This document shows positions 22,960 through 35,900 of a stretch of 64,000 nt of DNA, piece by piece. Numbering within the stretch: position 1 is the stretch's first letter; each line of letters starts with the position of its first letter. The notes under the pieces are model-generated. The model was not told where the DNA came from. It ran no database searches and saw only the letters and a program-made list of their open reading frames with translations. The DNA is from Synaphobranchus kaupii (taxonomy: Eukaryota > Chordata > Actinopteri > Anguilliformes > Synaphobranchidae), in contig CM056376.1 in assembly GCA_029718625.1 (NCBI GenBank), positions 94,221,945 through 94,285,944 of the forward strand, read 5' to 3'. A program made the position numbers and the translations under genes.

Positions 22960-25900
22960 AGTTGCAAGCTAGCAAGAGCTGAAGCGCTGAACTGCAATGT
23001 CAAGTCTGCTGGGAGTTCAATCGAATGCTGTCACTCTACATGGGAGACGGGGAGAGAGAACCCTCATTGGACAGCTTTGAGCGATCATGGGATGTGATGG
23101 GCACTTTGGCAGAGCCCAAATTGGGATGGTGGTCATATGTCTGACGGGCTGCCGCTTCCTTATTTAGAACGAAGGTGTAAAAACAGTCCAGCAGTCACCG
23201 GAGAGCAATGGCAAACCTGTGAGCCACTTCCTGTGCTGTTTGTTCAGGAAGTTTACATTGCTATGCATTATTTGTCTCCAAATAAGTTTGAATATTAACA
23301 CAAAATAAAAATAAAAATTCACATTCATAACATTCTTCGCTGTGAATTTGTGAAGAGTATTTCGTCATCACTATCAAAAGGACACTGGGATTTTATTCTT
23401 CTTGCACCTAATGCCATCGTCTGGAATGTTTGCACGTCACTGGATAGGGTGCTTCGTTACGCGCTTGAGTTCTGAGTCTCAAAGAAAATACAACATTCCT
23501 TGGCAACCCCGAAGAGCGGCGCTGTTTCATGCAAAATGCTAACAAGAATCGATCGATCTTCACTTGCTGTCACGTATCGCTCATTCAGCTGGCGCCAAGT
23601 TAGCATCAGAACTCTGAGAAGAAACAATTATACTAAAAAGCAATGCCAAATGCGGTATAATTTAAAACGAGAAGCCTTAATATACAATACAAGGGTCTCC
23701 ATCTCAGAACGTAAGGTGGCGTTTGAGCCCAATCATTATAACAAATCAGTTGAACAGGACGACGTAAGAATAAGAGCACTGATAAGATAGCAACACTTCC
23801 AATTTCAATGCAGATAAGCAGAGCTTTCATTGACACTTGATGTAGGCTAGCCTACAACACATAAAGGGTTGAATAAAACGCAATAGCGCCCCGTTGTTAC
23901 AATTCCATTTATTAATGTCAGTATAAAAAGAGTTATTGCGAATGTTTAATCGCATACAACAGAGGGAAAGGACCAATTTGATCTTGTGCTTCAAAACAAG
24001 GCAATGTTTTTTTCCGTTATTAAAACGCTAAAACGTCCTTAAACACATGAAATAAAAAGGGAAGCCACATCCGCAAATAAATGAAAATCATTATTATTTT
24101 TTTTAATAGTGAGGATCCCTGATTTGCCAAACATTTCTAGCCTACGAATAAAACAGGAAAAAAAAAATCCCAAAGCAGATCATTCTCTACAAGACAAAAG
24201 GGACAGTGACATTTTCAAAGTAATACAGTTGAAACCATTGAAGAGCAAAACCACTGGAATGAACTTGGTAAAACTGAAAACAGCAAAAAGTAAAAGTCTT
24301 CACAAATGCAACGAGTGACATCTTTTGACAGAAACACGATGCCAATGTTAACCAAGCCTATACGCTTGTACTGTGAATGGGTAACTTACATATTTATCCT
24401 GTAAACACTACATGGCTATCTGTTAACGTGTCTCTACATCCTGCGCAATATACCACAACATAGTAGCCTAAAAATGAACTATTAAATTATTAAAAATAAA
24501 TTTTAACCAAACACTGAAATGAATTTAGCTACTAAACCCTGCGCATTATCACGAAGAAAACGAAACCCTTTGGATTTCCGAGACATTTTTAAAATGGTGT
24601 TCTATGTATTCTCGGGTAACAGCGATTGGAAAAATAATATATGTACTATATTATTAAACAAAATTAATAACACCTACGTCTTATACAAGGAGTATATTCT
24701 AAAACCTCCATGCGAGGTTTTCAACCTAAAAATAATTGTGAACCAACAGCTATCAGATTATTGTGGACCTGTTGATTTTTGTCGCATTGTTTAGCATTTT
24801 TTTTCCTTTACATTTTGGCTTCAATGTGTTGACCTGAGGGAAACAGCCAATATTTCTTTGGTGTCACAATGTGACAAAAAAAAAAAAAATGTACAAACCA
24901 CAAATAAATAAACATGAAAATGTGTAGTCTACACTAAAACTCGAGGCAGGTACTGGCTCCAAACAGACTATATAACACATTACCTTAAGTAGCCTACTAG
25001 TGGGTCTGCTTTTAAAACGGAAGAATATCACATCCAAGTCAATACTGTGCTATAATTCTACTGTAAGTTACTTGAATGGTGGCAGACAAAATCATCTTAT
25101 TTCAGTATTCTAATTTCATAAAATGTGGATGTTCTATAACTTATATTGTTATCAAATAGCTACATAATAAAATTCCATGATATCATATCAATTTATCCAT
25201 TTATTTTAATAGAGGCTGTGCTGTAAGCAGTTTAACAGAATGTGGATCACTTGCCACGGCTTCGTGCAAGTGATGATGTGGTTCTTGGCAGCAGTATTGG
25301 TTGACCAGACGAGCACTCTGAAATCACACTGTACATATAAAATGGAGGAACACAAATAAATTATGATGCTGAGTTTCACACCACAACTACAAAAAAGAAA
25401 CAATAATTTAAATTTCTTTTCACAGAAATAGCCTGTGCCCTTACACCTTGACAGATGTGACACAAAAGAAGGCTAATACATTGTAATATGTGCTTATTAT
25501 TTTTATAATAAATATATAGCAATTTACAAAAAAAGGTTCAATTTGTTTAGGCACTTTTTGAAATATTGAATTTTGTTTTCTCAGTCTGCTAATACAAATG
25601 TTCTGAGACGAGAGTGTTTTATACAGCTGACAAAACACCGTATTGAAATGGCAATACAATATTATACTGTAAATATTGTTACTTAAGAGGACATAGATTA
25701 TCAAAAACAAGAAGTCCTCAAAGACTGAATGGTAGATATTAGGACACTGTGCGATTCGAAATCAGAAATGGACATGTGAATTCTAGTGTGGTCAAAACCA
25801 AGAGAACCCATGGCTAACACGTGAATACACAGCTGTGCTGTAGCTAGCTACCTAGCTAAACAATTTCAAATCCAGTTCCAGCTGTGATTTTGGACAAAAA

Positions 25901-26419
25901 ACACCTCTCTCTTATTCGCACATAGTCCTTCAGTAGGTTCAGAAGAAGCCATACTGGACAGTTTAACATCCAGAAAATTTTTTGGCATTTTTCTCTCCAA
26001 CGGTATTGACTTTCATATTTGTGCCTTTTAAACTCCCTGGCTGGCGTGATACTGCATCTCCTTCAGGTGGCAATAAACAAGCATGTACACAACCAAACAA
26101 TACAACTCACAGAACATGCTGCAAGACATTCAGCAGCGGAAAAATATCATCGCTGGCCGACAGGAAGCGACGTTGCCGTCAAAGCCATGTGATTGTACCA
26201 CTCACATTCATAACTGATCGACTGATAAGGCGTACCAGGTATGACAATGAACGCATTTCAAATAATATACTGGAAAAATAACTGTAACGCACATTTAAGA
26301 AAACTACCTGACTGATAAAAGATAACAGCACACCTGCATATGCAGAAAAAGTATTTAAATACAAGGTGGCATCTGAAATGTACCTGTCAGCAACTGAAGT
26401 TAGCGCGTATGTGGTAGTT

Positions 26420-26472
<53 letters not shown>

Positions 26473-26970
26473 CGCGTGTGTGTGCGTGTGTGTGCCTTTG
26501 CATGCTTCTTCTCTGTCACAATGATCCTGAGGGTCCTGGCCTCCCATTTTTGGTGCCACACATCCGGCCATCCATTACATTTAGGCATTTAGCATCCTAA
26601 TTGCATACTGAACAATTTGACTAGCTTTCCTCCACTAGCCCATTGTGACATCACAAAGAGGTGCATACAGTACAATTCCAGGATGTGATTCCAAACAGAA
26701 AACCATCATCATGTAATCAAAAAGATTTTCAGTAACCCAGTATCCCAGCGTTCCAAAAATACTGCTAGCATGACAGCTGGTCTTTTATTATGGTAATCTA
26801 ATGTGGGGTGGCATTTGTGGCACCTAAAAACCCTTCTATAACAGTTCTGGATTGGTCTTGGATCTGAACTGAGCCAATCATAGATCCAAGTATCCAAAAG
26901 GGAATAAATACATCTCTCTCTCTCAAACACAAACATAAACATAAACACATGCACACAAGCACACACATAC
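22960..26970. other. Intergenic fgf6-slc45a3; no gene recognised
   Basis: No coding motifs on either strand. It is AT-rich sequence with many short homopolymers. A minus-strand AATAAA at about 26784-26789 and another near 25200 could end a long slc45a3 3' UTR, but none is decisive. Confidence 0.35.
26422..26497. repeat. (GT)n microsatellite
   Basis: About 38 GT units with GC interruptions towards the right end. Confidence 0.97.
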
Positions 26971-28040
26971 ACAAGTAATAAGAAAATTAAATTAGTAAAG
27001 AAAATAAAAATAATTTAAAAAAATTCCCACAAAGATTAATTTAAATGCCAGATGTTTTTTTTTTCTCCCATAAACCCCAGTTCATGCTAGCAACACTCTA
27101 GGCACACGGGTGACCTTACCCAAACAGGTTGCATAACAAATTCCCATAGGGATATAAATATATGCTCTTATATACAAAAATATATCCAGTAAAAACTGTG
27201 CTTTACATAAAAAACCAAAAAAAATATAAAGGACCGTGAAACCGCTGGATTTTGGGATGTACACATACAAGCTTGAGGTTCGAAGTTTCTCTGGTCCAGG
27301 CCAGCTCATTTTTTGTGTGGCAGACAAGCCTTGCACGTTCGAGGATGAGATCCATTCATCCATCATGACTGCAGTCATGGCTGGGGCAACATAGCCCCCC
27401 CCCCCCCCCAAAAAAAACGAAAAAAATAAAAAACAGGATGGCTAAACCGACACACAGCCCAACCACACTGGCTGCGCAGAAGCAGGATCCTTTCAGTAGA
27501 CAGAGCAAAGGCCCTCTCTCATGTTGAAACTGCCCTGTGGGAGGTGCCGGGAGAGGGCGTGGCAGGCACTTTCAACATGGAGGTGGGGCTCAATCAGATA
27601 CAGCCCCACCCCCTCTGCGCTGAAGGGATGTGGCAGGGCGTGGCCACATCGTCATGCTGCCCTCAGCGCTCTGGGAGACCCGCTCTCAACCCTGTGCTTG
27701 TGGCAGACAGACTGCTTGAGGGCCACGCGAGATAATGGAAGTAAAAAAAGATCCTGACTGCCTGAGCAGGAAGCCGTAAAGGACGGATCCGAGTCACATG
27801 ACCCGCACTCTCCAACAGGGCTGGGATGAGGGAAACTTCAGACGGGACTGACCAGGGGATTGTGCCAATAAGAAATAAAAATATTTAAATAGAATACAAT
27901 ATTTTGTCAAATGAAAGGACGAAGCTTCTGCAGAACAGGCAAAAAAAAAAAAAAAAGATACACCCTTTCATGCAGAAGGCAGTAGTGGACACACACTCAC
28001 ATACAACACACTTCCTGTCCCAGCTCCTCCGCCGTCTCTC

Positions 28041-28451
28041 TCAGCACTTGAGGTCTCTTTGGTCGAAGACGATGTGTTGGGCCAGGTAGATGGCGATAGC
28101 GCCGAAGATGGCGGACGAGGCGATGTAGGCCGTGACGGACTCTGTGAGCTGGACGATCATTCCCATGAAGAGCGTGGGGAAGACCTGCGAGAGCAGAAAC
28201 GTACTGTCCAGGATGGCAAAGTCCAGGCCCACACCGCGTTTCCCATGGTCCCCTGGCTCAGGCGGGCCGTGGCCCTGGGCCGAGCCGTTCTGGCCATGCG
28301 GAGCAGCTTGGTGGTAGGCGTGTCCGTTGGCACTGCCCCTCTTGTAGTTGAGGCCTCCCTCCTCGTCCTCCGCTGCCAGACACACAGATTCCCGCGCGAT
28401 TGCGATCCCGTTCATATGTGTGTTTTTGGTTTTGTTTTTTGGCATATAAAT
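28041..28451 (-). CDS. slc45a3: slc45a3 coding exon 4 (C-terminal)
   Basis: The acceptor is tttatttcag|ATT at 28452 and the TGA stop is at 28041-28043. It starts IYMPKNK, matching VFLPKYR of human at the same place, and phase 0 agrees. It then has a glycine/histidine-rich loop and the last membrane helices (LDSTFLLSQVFPTLFMGMIV and YIASSAIFGAIAIYLA). Confidence 0.93.
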   Translation of the reverse strand: MYMPKNKTKNTHMNGIAIARESVCLAAEDEEGGLNYKRGSANGHAYHQAAPHGQNGSAQGHGPPEPGDHGKRGVGLDFAILDSTFLLSQVFPTLFMGMIVQLTESVTAYIASSAIFGAIAIYLAQHIVFDQRDLKC

Positions 28452-29030
28452 CTGAAATAAATGATCAGAAGCAATCAGTGAATCTTAGGTTTGAATAACG
28501 AAATCATTCAGTTATCAACAAGCCGAACAAGGCAGCGCATGTAGAAGAAATTCTGGTTATTGTTATTTTTCCAACAAAACCCCTATGGAAAAAGAATACA
28601 CTGCAGTATATTGTAAATATATCAAAATTATCTTCACAATATATTTAAAATATACTGCAGTATATTACATTTCCATAAGGGAAGCTGCTACACATTTATT
28701 ATGACATGCCCCATTAGACTGAGTTACCCAAGGTAAACACACAGAAACTGATCTCTATGTTCACTTAGGAATTCCAAGACAAATCAGATTGATTAAATTG
28801 GTTGCCTTGTCTGCTGCAGCATACAAAAGCCCCCATAAAGGTTAGTCATAAAGGGGGCGGAGGAACTGGAAAGACGGACAGACAGACAGAGAGACAGGCA
28901 GAGAGAGAGAGAGAGAAAAAGTTACTGAAGAATGTCCGGTATTACTGCAGTGAATGTATCCTACATGATCTTGTACCCTGTAAATATAGTTTTTTTTTGC
29001 TCTTTGTGAAAATTCAGAGAGAGAGAGAGA

Positions 29031-29062
<32 letters not shown>

Positions 29063-29509
29063 AGAATGAGAGACGCTCGGTGTGTGTATGCAGAATGGAC
29101 TGAGCTGCCTGGGAAGAGAAGAGAGGGACCCACCTCCTTCTCCTTATGGTAATGGCAGGTGAGGGTGTAGGGCAGAGTCTGCAGGGTGGCGTAGGCGAAG
29201 CCGGTGAGGGCCGACATGACGGTGACCAGGACCACGCTCTTGGACAGACAGATGACCAGGGTGGAGGCGGTGAAGCTCAGCATGCTGCCCAGGTAGACGC
29301 GGCGCGAACCGAAGAGGCGCACCAGACGACTCATGCCCAGGGAGAAGAGGGTGGAGGTAGCGCACTGCAGGAACAGCCCCAGGCTCCCCATGCGGATCCC
29401 TGCATCGACACAAAGGCATTCTGGGACTGGAAAAATCATAATGTTGTGCTGCATTACAGTAAAAGCGTGTGTGTATTTGAGCAGGTGTGTAAATGTACAT
29501 GTCTGAGCA

Positions 29510-29571
<62 letters not shown>

Positions 29572-29901
29572 TAGCAAGCCTGCACTTGAGAAGAAGCCTG
29601 AACGTGTGCACACTATTGTGACCATATAAACAGTGATTCGCCAGTTAGTTGACATTTCATTTAAGGAGGATAATGGCCATTAGCACATAAAAGCAAGCGC
29701 TCTGGTTCGTGTACAATGTTTAAAAACGGAAAAAGTCAGCAAACAGTTTGATCCGGCTGCGTAAACCCCTAAGGGCTGACCCTTAAATAAATTTGGAGAA
29801 AGCGCCGCTGGGTAAAGTGCATGTTTGTAGAGGAAGTGTCTCCCACGTCCAGCCCAAACACGACTGGGCCAGAGAGGAGGAATTCACTGTTTAAACAGCG
29901 G

Positions 29902-29932
<31 letters not shown>

Positions 29933-32900
29933 TGTGTGTGTGGAGGGGGGGGGGCTCCTCCACAGGAACGTGTCTGAAATAGAGCTGTTTTTCCCCTCTT
30001 TCTCATCCACATCAAACCGCCAACGGACGGAGGCGGTTGGGGATGGCTATTCCAGACGCGAAGGGCCTTTGTGGTGACAGGCTTTATTTGCGGTGCCTTA
30101 AGTTCGACACAATCTGTCATCCTGATATTTCACTTGGCAGTTTGCATACGGGGCCCTGGGAGTAGAGAGCCCTTCGAGCGAGGGCTGTGCGCTCCGGATC
30201 ATGTTCCCTTTGAACGCCCCTGGAGGGACAGGAGCACCGTGAAGCCCGGCGGCAGGGAGAGACACAGAGGGCCAGTTCAAACCAGGGAGCAGAGGAAATG
30301 GACAGGAGAGCACTGCAGCACATGGTCATCAGACCGGGGGAAACTCAACTAAACACAAACTTCACAACTGGGCAGAAGTATCACAGTGCAGGTCAACTTC
30401 AGGGAAATCCTGCGCTTAAGATTTTATTATGGTGTGCGTGTGAGAGATAGTGAGTGACTAAATGAGAGATTAAATGAGCCTGTGTGTTTGTGTGTGAGAA
30501 AGAGAGAAAGAGAGAGAAAGGAAAAAAAAAGAGTGAAAAACTGAGAACTGTGGGTGTTGGTGTGATAGAGTGTGAGTGAGTGAGTCAGCACAACTGCAGT
30601 GTTCTACGCACATACAGGCGTAGCACTTGGCTTTTTGAGTAGCGCCGAAAGTTTAAGTGTAATCTCAGCGTTTGTAGTTTTGGCGAGTTTATGAGTTAAC
30701 GCGCTCATGAGACGGCACTTCCTCCACAGAGTGCGGGGGAGCAGGCCCGAGTGTCCTGAGCAGGAACGGGGGAGGCTTGACATTAACCGCCACTCAAAGT
30801 GGAGCTCCTGAGGGCCACATCTGGCTAAGGCACTCGTGTATAATGCAGCTATGAGCCCCGCGGCTGGGACAGGATTCCACCCACTGCAGAACGTAACACA
30901 ACGTTACGGTGCCGCCGGTCAGCACGGAAACGGTTGCCAGGGAACCCTTGACCTCATTGGGAATCTAGCCCATCTGAAGCATTACAAATTGGGTAGCAAA
31001 TGGCAAATTAAACAAAAAAAATTAAAAAATCCTCCCACACAGACTTCAATGGCCAGAGGACTCAGCATTGCTGCCACTTCATCTTGAAATGTTCACTGTT
31101 AAATGGTGTGCAGCACAGTTTAATTTGTTATTACACTTCAAGGGAAACTGAGATATTCACAGAACAAGTTCAAAACATATCTATGCCATAGGCACAATGT
31201 AAAGTGCTACGACAGTATCAGTTTTGAGCATCACGGGAAGACGTTACTTGGTGCTGACGTCCCTGGGTTAAGTGACAGGACCAGAAGCCATTGAGGCAGC
31301 TTGTGCGTCATGATGATCGACGTCTTTGTTTTAAAAGCAACTGGGTTCACTAAAATAGGTGCTAAGATACAGAGTAGATTGCTTTCAAACGTTATTGTCT
31401 TTCCCTCATCTAAGTATCATATCCATCCTCCAAGCAAAACTTAAGTTTGGAAGGAAGCCACCTGAACAGAGCTATTTAGGCTACGTTAGTGCTCAATAAA
31501 GGCATGGCTAATATGTCCTTCTACAAGCTGGAAAAAACTGGGATCCACTTGAACTACTCGCATCCAGAGCGTAGGCAGGCACGCACAATGGCAGCGTAGC
31601 GTGCTGTGTTCCGAGTGGCCAGCAGGTGGCAGCGCAGACACAGCGGGAAAAGGAGGGGGAGGAGGAGGCCGGTTTGAAGTGGGGAGGGGGCATCCACAAA
31701 GACGTGAGCTAAGGGGCGGGCGGGGGGGGGACTCACCTTCGTCGTAGCGCTGCCTGGAAGGCATCCCGGGGGCGGCGCTGGGCACGCCCTCGTAGAGCCC
31801 CTCCCCCACAAAGTCGGTGTAGAACAGCATGAAGGACATCACGGCCATCCAGCTGCAGAGCTGCGCCACGCACAGCTGCCTCATGACGCGCGGCATGTGG
31901 CAGTAGCTGCGGTAGATGGCGGGGGTCATGGACCAGCACGTCCGCAGCAGGCACAGCAGGGGCCCGGCCTTGAGCAGCCGCAGCTTGCAGCGCAGCAGGT
32001 AGCAGCAGGAGCGGGGCGCGCGCCGGGGCCCGGCCTCTGGCGGGCGCGGCTCCGGGGCGGGGGGCGCCGCACGGGGGCTCCTCCGCCACCTTCATGGTGA
32101 CCAGGACGCTCGCCACGAAGATGAGGATGAGCAGGGAGAAGAGGCACTCCGCCTGGCCGCCCAGGTAGAGCGACAGGAGGCCGCCGCTCCAGTCCAGCGC
32201 GGGCAGCAGGTAGCCGATGCAGCCGCCCAGGCTGACCATGAAGGAGAACATGGCGAAGGCCTGTCCGCAGTCCTCCTCCTCGTGGTACAGGTCCGAGAGG
32301 AGGGCCTCGAGCGGGGTGAAGCACACCTGGCCGCAGAAGTCCAGGAGCCCCACCCCCAGGATGAGGAAGCCCACCTGCAGCGCACGCCCCCCCCAGCTGA
32401 ACTGGGCGGCCAGGACGTCGGCGTGGGGGATGATGAGGAGGGCCACCAGGACCCCCAGAGACAGCAACCAGATGAAGGGCCGGCGCCGGCCGTAGCTGCT
32501 GGTGCAGCGGTCGCTGGCGGAGCCGATGAGCGGGATGAAGAGCAGGCCCAGGACGGGCCCGATGCCTGGGGAGAGAGAAGGGCATCAGCACCCCAAGCAA
32601 ACACAAGCAGCAGTAGAACACACAGAAAGAGAGAGAGATAGAGAAAGACAGAGATGGAGATATAGAGAGTTAGAGAAAGATAGAGAGACTTGTAAGGTCC
32701 CTTTAAGTCTCTGTGTTGTTTGGAGACCTCAAAGAAAACTGAGGGTCCAGAAAAATAAAAATAAACATTTTCTGAGAGAGAATATTTCAACAGAATCACA
32801 CCTGAACATGCTTACACTTATTCCCTCAAAAGATCTAACAGGTCATAATCAGTGAAGCCACCACATTTTGTCAATCACTCAAATGAACCAATCGAGAGAG

Positions 32901-35900
32901 ATCTCTTACTAGAGATGCACAGCATACTGTAAGATCTCTGATACGAGAGGAAGATAACATGTCAGCTATTAACTGTTAAAATTGATTTTTGGATCCATTG
33001 TACTGATAAAGTAAATAGAGATTAGCTTTGCTTTCACTGCTTGCATCTACAAACAGGGCCTCAGATGAACACCCAGAATGCACTGTTTGGTCGCGGTCTT
33101 TCTGCCCCCTTCGCAGCCCGATGTTGCGCAACAAGGGTTTCAGTTCCCTCGTTCCAACTGACACTGAAAACAAATATATGGTATACATGATCGGGGCTCT
33201 GGGAAACGGTCCCTCGCGCTTCAGTGTCTCTCATTATAACTGAGGCGTTCAGACCACGTTTTCTTCCTCCTTTTGAAAGCAGAGGATCTTTTAAACCACA
33301 GGTTATCATATTCCCCTACCCAGGCCTAGGCACAGGCTGTGCTTTTGGACTGGATTTGCCTTTGAAAGCTCGAAATTTAATACATTACAAGCACACACAC
33401 ATTCAGCATAGCCTAAATACTTTTACACTTTTGCATGTCCATCTAACAGGCCGCAGGCATGCTGCACATTAATCAGGTGGTTAAACAGGGATTCACTGGT
33501 TACCATTAGCTATTGAAATTATTATTTTCTTTACCAGAAAACGGGAGGTTGCTATGCACGGTCAGTGTGAGTAACGTTTCACTATCTTCCCTCCACACAG
33601 TTGTATGTTATTTCCGCTGCACATTTTCACATGTGAATTTGTATGAAAAGCCACGCTGGCATCATGCAAATCAGGTTGTCAGCAACAGCAGGAGATACAG
33701 ACAGCTTTGCTGAGTGAACTTTCCTTGGAGATAATTCACATGCGTGAAGTGAAAATCTTTACTAAATTACAAATGCAAATGCAATTCATCAGCGAGGTAT
33801 CTTCCACTGTACAATATACATTTAAAAAATAATTGAACAAACTGAATGTTTCTGAACGAAATGTAGCCTAGCACAACAACAGTTTAGGCAATACCACAAC
33901 AAATATCCGACAATTTGACAGACAATGTGTGTTTTTCTGAAACTGGTAAAGAGGACAACAGCGTTCTCCTATTGTCCTCAGAGTGTGAAAAAAGGCATTT
34001 ACGAGCAACCATTTTGATCTGGCTTTCCATTGCCAATATTCCAGCTGTTCTCCACTTCCGTCGGTTCACAATAAGCTTTATGTCCACGTAGCTTACACAG
34101 ACCAAACGGTGCCAGGAGCAGCCAACTATGGTGGCCTAGGAGGGTCAATGCAATGAATTGCAAATAACTCATAATAAAAATCCTGTTATTAAGTTAAGGC
34201 AGTATTATTAAACGCCCTTGTTATTTTATATTTGAGTGGCACATGAACAGAATGGTTAGGGAACTGGCCCTGCAACTCCAAGGTTGTAGGTTTGATTCCT
34301 AAGTGCCCTTGTACCCTTGAGCAAAGTACTTTACTGACTTGCTTCAGTAAATATGCAGCTGTATAAATGGATGGTATGTAAAAGGAATGTAAACCATGTA
34401 AGTTGCCCTGGATAAATGCCTAAAATGTATTTGTTTTTCCTCATCATTCCTAGCTGAATCAGTGTTGTTGAGATGTCCCTTCTTTCTGTAATCTACACCC
34501 CTGTCCCCCGCATGGTTAGAGACACACAGCCTGCGGTGGGAGTGCTGGGACCGGCGCACACAAACAGACCAGCTCACGGCGGAGCCGCATTCCTGCGCGG
34601 CACAGCTGTGGAAAGCCATCATCCCAACGTCCTGTGACGGAAACACACATGCATATCATAGGGAGACCTGTACCTCCCTGCGCATATTTCAGACAGTCTG
34701 TCTGTGTTTGTGTGCATGTATTCTGCCCCCCCCCCCCACGTACATGTATGTGTATATCCTTGAGCATTTTTGCAAGCTTTTGTGGGTTTGTTTAATTTAC
34801 ATATGCGTATAGCGGAGCATGTGTGTGTGTGTGTGTGTGTGTGTGCGCATGTCGGTCTGTTTGTGCGTTTACATGCGTCTGTGTTTTTGTGCGTCTCTGT
34901 CTGTGTGCATTTCCTGTATGAGGAGGAGGGGAGGGTTGCTGAAACCACAGCTCCACACAGACATAACACATATGCAGCTCTTTTAGTGGAGATTTTACTG
35001 AAGACCCACAGGCCCATCCAGTGGTACCCAGTGGTACCCAGTACACTGTGTTCAACAAATATTAAATATTACATGCACAGCATAGATTAGAACGCATATA
35101 TCAGCACACAAGTCTTTGACTAAAAATTTGTGTGCATTTATAAATTTGCTTTGTAAAGGCCAATAACTTGGCATAGGCTTGGCACAATACACCACACATT
35201 TTCACTGGGGTTAATTTTACGTAAGTTCTAGATTTTTTTCCTGAATCAGAAAATGAAAACACTGAAAAATCAACGTCAATCAAGTATCGATTAGATGTCT
35301 TCATTGACAGCAGGTTTACTTAAAAACTAGGCACATGTTAAATTCAGAAAGTGGTCTGATCTATACTGCAGTAGATTAATGAATTTTCAGCCCACTAGTA
35401 GAAGACCTGCATACAAAGGCTCTTTCTGCTGAAACTGTGCAGCAGTTTGAGGTGGGGGTGTCGTTTAAGCACACTCCGTTACATTTCCACTGTATAGGAC
35501 TTGAATACCACATATATTACCACATTTTATGTCTGAGGGGAAAAAAAACCCATCAGCAATGGCATGCTATAAAAAACAGCAAAAACAGCAGTGTTGTCAC
35601 CATTTAACAGTAGAAATATCTGAATCTGTAGAAATATCTGAGTAGAAATATCTAAACATTCAACTGCAGGTATCATCAATCATTTCAGGTGATAAATGAA
35701 GCTCTGCATGTGTATGCATTATCATAGAGGGGGGGAAAGGCTCTGCATGTGTATGCATTATCATAGAGGGGGAAAGGCTCTGCATGTGTATGCATTATCA
35801 TAGAGGGGGGAAAAGGCTCTGCATGTGTATGCATTATCATAGAGGGGGGAAAGGCTCTGCATGTGTATGCATTATCATACAGGGGGGAAAAGGCTCTGCA

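Noticed and set aside
29014..29655. 213-residue minus-strand frame including poly-threonine/histidine and poly-serine/leucine stretches
   Set aside because: Only its centre (29134-29399) is a real exon of slc45a3. The ends are translated GT and GA microsatellites outside the splice sites.
32282..32641. Plus-strand frame opposite slc45a3 exon 2
   Set aside because: Antisense shadow of a GC-rich exon. It has charged low-complexity sequence and no motifs.
32092..32799. Two further long minus-strand frames over slc45a3 exon 2 rich in R, P, S and G
   Set aside because: They are alternate-frame shadows of a GC-rich coding exon, with low-complexity composition and no domain.
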